From Actinomycetota bacterium (lineage in GTDB: Bacteria > Actinomycetota > Actinomycetes > S36-B12): a stretch of 64,000 bases of DNA. Location of the stretch: positions 1 to 64,000 of the forward strand of contig VGBL01000008.1 of NCBI GenBank assembly GCA_016870515.1, read 5' to 3'. The notes below the pieces were generated by a model, which was given only the letters and a program-made list of their open reading frames with translations, was not told the origin of the DNA and made no database searches. Each line of letters starts with the position of its first letter. Within the stretch, counting starts at the first letter, position 1. A program made the translations under genes and the position numbers. Positions 58,261-64,000 of the stretch are shown here, piece after piece.

Positions 58261-59126
58261 GCGTTGCCGCTCGCGTCCTCATCGTCGCGCTCGGCGCCCT
58301 CGCGATCGTGCTGGGCCTGGGGGCGATCGCCCTCGTGCGCGGTGACACCACGCCGCATCCCGAGCCTTCACCCGCGCCGATGCCGATGGAGCGCATCCTC
58401 CTGCTGCAGGTGCTCGACCATGAGGGCTATGCCCTGGGCAACGTCGTCATCGGAGTCGAGCCCCCGGGAGAGCCCCAGAAGTCGACGTTCCTCGGGGTGC
58501 CATCGAGTTTGCTCGTCCCTGTTGGCGACGACTTCGAGACCTTAGGGCAGACGCCTGGTGACCCTGACACTCGCGCCGCTGTCGAGGGTCTGCAGGCGAC
58601 GCTTGGATTGCGGGTGGATGGCGGCCTCACTTTAGATCGCCTTGCATTTGCGGGCCTTGTCGATGCGGTCGACGGCATCTGGGTGAAGTTGCCGGACGCC
58701 ATCATCATTCCGGGCGAGGAGTCCGGCGACATCCGGCGTATCCCAGCGGGGTGGATCAAGATGGACGGTGTAACCACGGCCGAATACGCGATCTTGCGCG
58801 TGCCGGGCGAGACCGATGCGGAGCGCATGGAGCGCTTCACCGAGGTCCTTGACCTCGTCCTCGCCGAACTCCCCTTTGGGGAGGAGCGCATTCGGCAGCT
58901 CCTCACGAGCCTGGGTTCCCTTGCACCATCGACGGTGCCCACGCAAGACCTCGTGCCCTTCTTCCTGCAGTTGAGCAGTGATATGCGCTTCGGACGCACC
59001 GAATACGCCGTGCTACCGGTCGACCTCATGCGCGGGGGGATTCGGCCGGCATCCGTGCCGGCATCCAAGGCCGAGGGGATTCTTCAGCAGTTGTTCCCCG
59101 ACGCCCGCGCACCTGTCGGCATGTGA
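58257..59126 (+). CDS. LytR-CpsA-Psr (LCP)-like extracytoplasmic protein, catalytic residues apparently missing
   Basis: A 289-aa protein with an N-terminal membrane helix (about 5-27, [21 protein letters not shown]) and an extracytoplasmic domain resembling the LCP fold: [20 protein letters not shown] corresponds to the usual DAVGGV segment. Active LCP ligases carry an Arg-x-Asp-Thr motif in the first strand, and here the equivalent reads [17 protein letters not shown] without it. Glycopolymer-ligase activity is therefore doubtful. It is coupled to nadD (GTGA) and followed by rsfS after 31 nt. Confidence 0.75.
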   Translation: MSVAARVLIVALGALAIVLGLGAIALVRGDTTPHPEPSPAPMPMERILLLQVLDHEGYALGNVVIGVEPPGEPQKSTFLGVPSSLLVPVGDDFETLGQTPGDPDTRAAVEGLQATLGLRVDGGLTLDRLAFAGLVDAVDGIWVKLPDAIIIPGEESGDIRRIPAGWIKMDGVTTAEYAILRVPGETDAERMERFTEVLDLVLAELPFGEERIRQLLTSLGSLAPSTVPTQDLVPFFLQLSSDMRFGRTEYAVLPVDLMRGGIRPASVPASKAEGILQQLFPDARAPVGM

Positions 59127-59157
59127 CAGGCTGGCCCCCGCCAACGAGAGGAGTCAC

Positions 59158-59538
59158 GTGGCGGCAAGCGCTGAAGCCTTGGAACTGGCGCAGCAGGCGG
59201 CGGAGGCCGCCGAAGACAAGCTAGCTACCGACATCGTCGCCATCGATGTGAGCCAATTTCTCGTCATTACCGATGTCTTCCTCCTATGCACCGCCGCCAA
59301 TGACCGGCAGGTGCGTGCGGTCATTGATGAGGTGGAGGAGCGCCTGCAGCGACTGGGCTCCAAGCCGCTGCGCCGAGAGGGTGAGAAGGAGGGCCGCTGG
59401 GTGTTGCTCGACTTCGGCGACATCGTCGTCCACGTGCAGATGGCCGAGGAGCGTGTCCACTACGCCCTCGAGCGACTCTGGAAGGACTGCCCCACGATCC
59501 CGCTGAAGCTGGGTGCCCCGACTCCCGATGACGCATGA
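59158..59538 (+). CDS. rsfS: Ribosomal silencing factor RsfS
   Basis: A 126-aa protein that binds L14 and blocks subunit joining when nutrients are low. ATDIVAIDVSQFLVITDVFLLCTAANDRQV and EKEGRWVLLDFGDIVVHVQ are diagnostic. GTG 59158 has GAGAGGAG 4 nt upstream; the frame is open 180 nt further into the LCP-like gene but without start evidence. The phosphatase gene overlaps the stop as ATGA. Confidence 0.95.
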   Translation: MAASAEALELAQQAAEAAEDKLATDIVAIDVSQFLVITDVFLLCTAANDRQVRAVIDEVEERLQRLGSKPLRREGEKEGRWVLLDFGDIVVHVQMAEERVHYALERLWKDCPTIPLKLGAPTPDDA

Positions 59539-60194
59539 GGCGCATCGTCGTCTGGCGGCACGGCCGCACGGCCTGGAACGCCGAGCATCGCTTCCAGGGG
59601 CAGACCGATATCCCGCTGGACGAGACGGGCGTCTCGCAGGCCCGGCGTGCTGCGGCCATGCTCGCGAGTCTCGAGCCCCACGCCATCATCTGCTCCGACC
59701 TGAAGCGCACCCGCCAGACCGCGGAGCCGCTCATCGAGTTGACCGGCCTCGATGTGACCTACGACGTGGGCCTGCGCGAGACCGCGGCGGGAGAGTGGGA
59801 GGGCCTGACGCGACCTGAGCTCCTCCAGCGCTTCGGCGATGACATCTCGCGCTGGGTAGTCGACGTCAAGATGCGCGCGGGCAACTCGGGTGAGACGCGT
59901 CTTGAGGTGGCTGATCGCGTTGTCGACGCCATCGACCGGGGACTGGCCGGCATTCCCGCCGACGGGGTACTCGTCGTCGTGACTCACGGCGGATCGGCGC
60001 GCGCGGGCATCGGCCGGCTGCTGGAGTTGCCTCCGGCCAACTGGGCGGCGCTCGGCGTACTGACGAACTGCTCGTGGAGCGTGCTGCTGCAAAACGATCA
60101 GCGCGGCCCGGCGTGGCGCTTGCAGGAATACAACGCCGGATCGCTTCCCGAGCCGGTCCCGCTCGACGGGGACTGGCCCGCAGACGACCGCTAA
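59535..60194 (+). CDS. Histidine phosphatase family protein (GpgP-like)
   Basis: A 219-aa phosphoglycerate-mutase-like phosphatase. Catalytic Arg8-His9-Gly (WRHGRTAWN) and His151 (VVVTHGG) are present. In M. tuberculosis the gene in the same place (Rv2419c, after rsfS) encodes glucosyl-3-phosphoglycerate phosphatase GpgP, and the next gene here resembles OctT of the same pathway, supporting the assignment. ATG 59535 overlaps rsfS (ATGA). The general family call is firm and the GpgP role is probable. Confidence 0.88.
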   Translation: MRRIVVWRHGRTAWNAEHRFQGQTDIPLDETGVSQARRAAAMLASLEPHAIICSDLKRTRQTAEPLIELTGLDVTYDVGLRETAAGEWEGLTRPELLQRFGDDISRWVVDVKMRAGNSGETRLEVADRVVDAIDRGLAGIPADGVLVVVTHGGSARAGIGRLLELPPANWAALGVLTNCSWSVLLQNDQRGPAWRLQEYNAGSLPEPVPLDGDWPADDR

Positions 60195-60202
60195 GGCCTG
60201 GG

Positions 60203-60208
60203 TATGCT
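60203..60208 (+). promoter_or_regulatory. -10 box of tRNA-Ala
   Basis: TATGCT lies 21 nt before the tRNA 5' end, in the short gap after the phosphatase gene. Confidence 0.5.
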
Positions 60209-60229
60209 TGTCGGGCCCTGAGGGGCGGC

Positions 60230-60302
60230 GGGGCTGTAGCGCAGCTGGTAGCGCACCTCCATGGCATGGAGGGGGTCAGGGGTTCGAGTCCCCTCAGCTC
60301 CA
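60230..60302 (+). tRNA. tRNA-Ala (anticodon GGC)
   Basis: A 73-nt cloverleaf: acceptor GGGGCTG/CAGCTCC with one G-U pair, D arm GCGCAGCTGGTAGCGC, anticodon stem CCTCC/GGAGG with loop ATGGCAT, T arm GGTTCGAGTCC, discriminator A. It reads GCC/GCT codons. CCA is not encoded. An ORF starts only 3 nt downstream. Confidence 0.96.
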
Positions 60303-60305
60303 CGC

Positions 60306-61001
60306 ATGGCGCATCTCCTTGTCATTGGCGACTCCCTTGCCTTCCACGGCCCCGAGAAGGCCGTGCCACCGAGTGATCCCCGGCTCTACCCGCAGGTTGC
60401 CGGCCGACACCTCGGCATGGCTGTAGACCTCGTCGCGCGCCAGGGCTGGACGGCCCGCGATGGCTGGTGGGCACTGACGAAGGATCCCGTCGTCTGGGGT
60501 GAGTACCTACCGCGCGCCGGGGCCCTCCTCCTTGGCGTCGGCGGCATGGATCAATTGCCGACGCCCGTGCCCACGTGGCTACGCGACTCCATTCCCTATG
60601 TGCGTCACTGGCGCGTACGACGTACCGCTCGCGAGACGCTCCGACGGGCGACTGCGGCGCTAGCGCGGAGGGTGAATGGGCCTTTTCGGATGCTGCCCCA
60701 GCCAGCGACCGACCGTTACCTCTCGCGAATGGTCCAGGGGGTGCGAGCCCTGCGGCCCGGCCTGCCGATTGCCCTGCTGGGGCCGCCTCCCTGGACCGGC
60801 CCCTACTACCCCTCGACGCGGTTCCACGCTGCGGCACTGGCCGCCGCGCGTGTCTGGGCGGCGCGCGAAGGGGTGGCCTACGTCGACGTCGAGCCCCTGG
60901 TCGCGCCGAGGCTGGCCTCCTGCAATCCCGACGGCATGCACTGGTCGTGGGAGGTTCACGCCCTGGTCGGCGAGACGGTGGCAAGAAACCTCTCGCGTTG
61001 A
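60306..61001 (+). CDS. SGNH hydrolase-type acyltransferase, OctT-like (diglucosylglycerate octanoyltransferase)
   Basis: A 231-aa SGNH/GDSL protein. Ser10 (VIGDSLAFHG) and the Asp209/His212 pair (PDGMHWSW) form the triad. The sequence and its position after a GpgP-like gene match OctT (Rv2418c), which octanoylates diglucosylglycerate in methylglucose lipopolysaccharide synthesis. ATG 60306 begins 3 nt after tRNA-Ala, without room for a separate promoter or a Shine-Dalgarno, so it may be expressed by read-through from the tRNA or phosphatase promoter. It ends at a large hairpin. Confidence 0.82.
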   Translation: MAHLLVIGDSLAFHGPEKAVPPSDPRLYPQVAGRHLGMAVDLVARQGWTARDGWWALTKDPVVWGEYLPRAGALLLGVGGMDQLPTPVPTWLRDSIPYVRHWRVRRTARETLRRATAALARRVNGPFRMLPQPATDRYLSRMVQGVRALRPGLPIALLGPPPWTGPYYPSTRFHAAALAAARVWAAREGVAYVDVEPLVAPRLASCNPDGMHWSWEVHALVGETVARNLSR

Positions 61002-61054
61002 GTGGCGGGTTGTAGTGAGTGGCAAGGCGTGTCGTGCACCACAACCGGCCACTC
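61000..61054 (+). terminator. Long inverted repeat after the OctT-like gene
   Basis: Arms at 61000-61013 (GAGTGGCGGGTTGT) and 61041-61054 pair at 13 of 14 positions with a 27-nt loop; the left arm overlaps the stop codon. It is probably a terminator, although the following T-run is missing. Confidence 0.6.
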
Positions 61055-61080
61055 AACCGGAAGCGGGGCATGCTGACCGC

Positions 61081-61689
61081 GTGACCTGGATTGCCCTGAT
61101 GGCCATCGCGGCCGTACCCGCCGTCATTGACTAGTGGGCGGTTGCCACCGACCGAAGATCTATCGAGCGCTGGGCCAAGCCTGCGGTCATGGTCTTCCTC
61201 ATCGTAGCCGCGCTGCTGATCCCCGCCGAGTCGGCCGCGGTGCGCTTGGCGATCGTCATCGGACTCGCCCTGGGCCTCATCGGTGACGTGCTGCTCATCC
61301 CCGGCGCCGCGGCATTTCTACCGGGTCACATCGCCTACGTCGTGGCCATGCTGCTCGTGCCGCAGGAGCCACGGGGTCTTCTCGTAGGCGGTGTGGTCGT
61401 CCTGCTGGTCGCTGTGTTCGTCGGTCGGCAGATCGTCGCCGGTGCCTGGCGGAAGTCACCGCTGCTCAGTGGTGTTGTCGCCGCCTACATACTCGTGATC
61501 GGCATCGTGGTCGTACTCGCCGTCGTTCGACTATCCCGCCCTCATGGGCTCCCAGTTGCGCGTGATCCCGCGTGGCTGGCCGGCAGGTCGCGGAAGCGAG
61601 ATTGCCCGCACGTGACGTCTGTCTGCTTCAGATCCACGAGTAGACAACTGGATCGTCGAGGGCCCGGTAGGAGTAGCGCAGGTCGGTGA
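61081..61689 (+). pseudogene. Lysoplasmalogenase (YhhN/TMEM86) gene remnant
   Basis: GTG 61081, 6 nt after CATGCT (61069-61074), begins VTWIALMAIAAVPAVID, then TAG (61132-61134) stops the frame. The same frame continues WAVATDRRSIERWAKPAVMV with hydrophobic helices (LAIVIGLALGLIGDVLLIPG, FLPGHIAYVVAMLLV) typical of YhhN membrane enzymes that hydrolyse lysoplasmalogens. After about 61540 the hydrophobic pattern is replaced by a charged tail, so the last helices are lost. It has both a nonsense codon and a 3' truncation. Confidence 0.7.
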
Positions 61690-61767
61690 GGTTGGCGATC
61701 GTGTCGGCGGGGGAGTTCCTGCCCGTCACCGTCCAGACGCCTGCGCGGAAGCGAGCGGCCCGCTCGG
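61628..61767 (-). pseudogene. C-terminal fragment of an unidentified gene
   Basis: On the minus strand, one frame reads AARFRAGVWTVTGRNSPADT, continues through IANLTDLRYSYRALDDPVVY and ends SWI with TGA at 61628-61630. The codon use and composition look like a real protein C-terminus. There is no upstream coding part: a TAG lies just before it, next to the leuS promoter, and the only start (GTG 61729) gives 33 aa. It overlaps the lysoplasmalogenase remnant tail on the other strand. I do not recognise the family. Confidence 0.35.
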
Positions 61768-61782
61768 TAGAGTCAGCCCGCT

Positions 61783-64000
61783 ATGGCTGACGAAGACATC
61801 AAGGCGTACGACGTCGAGGAGATCCAGGCGCGCTGGCTGCCCGTCTGGGACGACCTACAGCCCTTCCGCTCGGGTGCGGAGGGCGATGCGCGCCCCACGA
61901 AGTACGTCCTCGACATGTTCCCCTACCCCTCGGGCGATCTCCACATGGGTCACGCGGAGGCCTACGCCCTCGGCGACGTCATCGCCCGCTACTGGGTGCA
62001 GCGCGGCTTCAACGTCATGCACCCCATCGGATGGGATGCCTTCGGGCTGCCCGCGGAGAACGCCGCGATCCGTCGCGGCGAGGATCCCAGCCTGTGGACC
62101 TACGACAACATCGCCCAGCAGAAGGCGTCGATGCGCCGCTACGCCTGCTCCTTCGACAAGGACCGCATCCTCAACACCTGCGACCCGGAGTACTACCACT
62201 GGAACCAGTGGTTCTTCCTGCAGATGTACGAGCGCGGTCTCGCCTACCGCAAGGCCTCCAACGTTAACTGGTGCCCCAACTGCCAGACCGTGCTCGCCAA
62301 CGAGCAGGTCGTGCAGGGACTGTGCGAGCGCTGCGACACGGCCGTCACCAAGAAGAAGCTGACCCAGTGGTACCTGAAGATCACCGACTACGCCGATCGC
62401 TTGCTCGACGACATGGCCCAGCTCGAGGGTGCCTGGCCCGAGAAGGTGCTGCTCATGCAGCGCAACTGGATCGGCCGCTCCACTGGAGCAGAGGTGAAAT
62501 TCCAGATCGAGGGTCGCGACGAGCCGGTCACCGTCTTCACCACGCGCCCGGACACGCTCTACGGCGCGACGTTCTTCGTCGTCGCTGCTGACTCCGATTT
62601 GGCAGCGGAGCTCGCGACCGGCACCGGGGCCGAGGCCGAGTTCGCGGCGTACCTGGAGAAGGTGAAGCAGACCTCGGAGATGGACCGGCTGGCGACCGAC
62701 CGCGACAAGACCGGTGTCTTCCTGCACCGCCACGCCATCAACCCAGTCAACGGCGAGCGCATCCCCGTGTGGGCATCGGACTACGTGCTCGCCGACTACG
62801 GCACCGGCGCGATCATGGCCGTGCCCGCGCACGACCAGCGCGACCTCGACTTCGCCCGGCAATTCGACCTGCCCGTGCGCGTCGTCGTCGACGCGGGGGA
62901 GGACCCCAATGAGACCGGCGTCGCGACGGCCGACGACGGCCCGCATGTCAACTCCGGTCCGCTCGACGGTCTCGACAAGGCCGAGGGGATCGCAAAGATC
63001 ATCGACATCCTCGGCGAGCGCGGCACGGGTAAGGCATCGATCAACTACCGCCTGCGCGACTGGCTCATCTCGCGCCAGCGCTACTGGGGCACGCCGATCC
63101 CGATCGTGCACTGCGTCGATTGCGGCGAGGTGCCCGTGCCGATGGACCAGCTGCCCGTCACGCTGCCGCCCGCCCAGGGCCTGGATCTGAAGCCCAAGGG
63201 CTCCTCGCCCCTGGGCGCGGCCAAGGAGTGGGCTACGGTCGCGTGCCCGCGCTGCGGCCGCACCGACGCCCAGCGTGACCCCGACACGATGGACACCTTC
63301 GTCGACTCGTCCTGGTACTACCTGCGCTACCTCGACCCGCACAAGGCCGACGGCCCCTTCGACGTGGAGGCGGCCAAGAAGTGGATGCCGGTCGACCAGT
63401 ACGTCGGCGGCGTGACCCACGCGATCCTGCACCTGCTCTACAGCCGCTTCTTCACCAAGGTGATGTACGACATGGGCCTGGTGGACTTCACCGAGCCCTT
63501 CACGCGCCTGCTCAACCAGGGCATGGTCGTCATGGACGGCTCCGCCATGAGCAAGTCGCGCGGCAATCTCGTCAAGCTCTCGGATGAGCTGGCCGTGCAC
63601 GGTGTCGACGCGATCCGCCTCACCATGGTCTTCGCCGGTCCGCCCGAGGACGACATCGACTGGGCCGATGTCTCGCCTGCGGGCTCCAAGAAGTTCCTCG
63701 CGCGGGCCTGGCGGCTTGCGCAGGACGTGACGAGCGAGCCCGGGGTTGACTTCACTAGCGGCGACCTCGAGCTGCGCAAGATGACCCACCGCACGCTGCA
63801 CGACGCTGCGCTCGCGCTGGAGACCTACCGCTTCAATGTCGCTGTCGCCAAGGCGATGGAGTTGGTCAACGCCACCCGCAAGGCCATCGACTCCGGCTGC
63901 GGCCCCGCTGATCCGGCCGTGCGTGAGGCGACCGAGGCCGTCGCGATCCTGCTCTCCCTCACCGCCCCCTACACCGCCGAGGACATGTGGCGCCTTCTCG
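61783..64000 (+). CDS. leuS: Leucyl-tRNA synthetase (3' end outside the window)
   Basis: About 739 codons of a class I synthetase that charges tRNA-Leu; the gene is still open at 64000. The HIGH motif is HMGH ([15 protein letters not shown], near 56). The CP1 editing domain follows ([15 protein letters not shown] and AVPAHDQRD). The second ATP motif reads SAMSKSRGN, with Ala for the first Lys of KMSKS. Two CxxC pairs (CPNCQT/CERCDT and CVDCGE/CPRCGR) are present. ATG 61783 follows TAGAGT (61768-61773) by 9 nt. It is placed after the usual nadD-rsfS-tRNA-Ala block. Confidence 0.97.
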   Translation, partial: MADEDIKAYDVEEIQARWLPVWDDLQPFRSGAEGDARPTKYVLDMFPYPSGDLHMGHAEAYALGDVIARYWVQRGFNVMHPIGWDAFGLPAENAAIRRGEDPSLWTYDNIAQQKASMRRYACSFDKDRILNTCDPEYYHWNQWFFLQMYERGLAYRKASNVNWCPNCQTVLANEQVVQGLCERCDTAVTKKKLTQWYLKITDYADRLLDDMAQLEGAWPEKVLLMQRNWIGRSTGAEVKFQIEGRDEPVTVFTTRPDTLYGATFFVVAADSDLAAELATGTGAEAEFAAYLEKVKQTSEMDRLATDRDKTGVFLHRHAINPVNGERIPVWASDYVLADYGTGAIMAVPAHDQRDLDFARQFDLPVRVVVDAGEDPNETGVATADDGPHVNSGPLDGLDKAEGIAKIIDILGERGTGKASINYRLRDWLISRQRYWGTPIPIVHCVDCGEVPVPMDQLPVTLPPAQGLDLKPKGSSPLGAAKEWATVACPRCGRTDAQRDPDTMDTFVDSSWYYLRYLDPHKADGPFDVEAAKKWMPVDQYVGGVTHAILHLLYSRFFTKVMYDMGLVDFTEPFTRLLNQGMVVMDGSAMSKSRGNLVKLSDELAVHGVDAIRLTMVFAGPPEDDIDWADVSPAGSKKFLARAWRLAQDVTSEPGVDFTSGDLELRKMTHRTLHDAALALETYRFNVAVAKAMELVNATRKAIDSGCGPADPAVREATEAVAILLSLTAPYTAEDMWRLL

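Noticed and set aside
61855..63801. Very long open frame on the minus strand opposite leuS
   Set aside because: It is antisense to conserved LeuS motifs. Such frames are expected in GC-rich DNA and the translation is low-complexity (Gly/Val/Arg/Asp).

Overview
The window comes from the chromosome of a high-GC actinobacterium (Actinomycetota, class Actinomycetes). The signs are strong G/C preference at third codon positions, a group II truncated hemoglobin of the GlbO type, paired ClpP1/ClpP2, a CPW-type DsbA-like protein of the mycothiol-linked family, GpgP/OctT-like genes, DUF4233/DUF5130/DUF3159 proteins, and a gene order recalling Mycobacterium tuberculosis Rv2477c to Rv2418c (from memory) and the Streptomyces tig-clp-valS-folC-ndk-mre-rne-obg-proBA-nadD-leuS order. 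I cannot name a genus. Nothing looks like a phage, plasmid, insertion sequence or CRISPR array.

Layout. 1-20 kb: ettA, a thioesterase and a hypothetical; a minus-strand SDR/DUF2867, UbiB-like kinase and glbO cluster; prolyl oligopeptidase divergent from amidase and malQ; two small conserved genes; pepN divergent from a DsbA-like gene; furA-katG; a DUF429 gene; and nei2. 20-29 kb is the accessory part: DUF3159, CapA-like, a frame-broken secreted protein, a dimethylglycine/sarcosine dehydrogenase-like enzyme, SRPBCC, a second frame-broken small gene, a membrane protein, an aldo-keto reductase and a YbaK-like deacylase. 29-34 kb: tRNA-Gly, tRNA-Pro, tig, clpP1, clpP2, clpX, then a dead sulfotransferase gene. 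34-40 kb: valS divergent from folC-DUF4233-ndk and an alpha/beta hydrolase. 40-49 kb: the rod-shape cluster mreB-mreC-mreD-PBP2-rodA, a radical SAM protein and DUF2344. 49-57 kb: rne/rng, rplU, rpmA, obg, proB, a small gene and proA, with a convergent DUF559 gene. 57-64 kb: a small membrane protein, nadD, an LCP-like gene, rsfS, a GpgP-like phosphatase, tRNA-Ala, an OctT-like gene, two decaying remnants, and the start of leuS, which runs off the window.

Functionally this is a translation, proteostasis and cell-elongation core (EttA, trigger factor, ClpXP, ValS, LeuS, L21/L27, Obg, RsfS, RNase E/G, MreBCD-PBP2-RodA) with proline, NAD and folate biosynthesis, plus redox genes (KatG/FurA, GlbO, DsbA-like). 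I found no clearly new multi-gene system. The most notable observations are systemic. About two dozen genes have a TANNNT-like -10 box 6-9 nt before the start codon, as expected for leaderless mRNAs, and this resets many start sites. Four of nine convergent gene pairs share one CTAG as both stop codons. Five or six genes are broken by single stops, frameshifts or truncation. One small gene appears to start at ATC behind a perfect Shine-Dalgarno.
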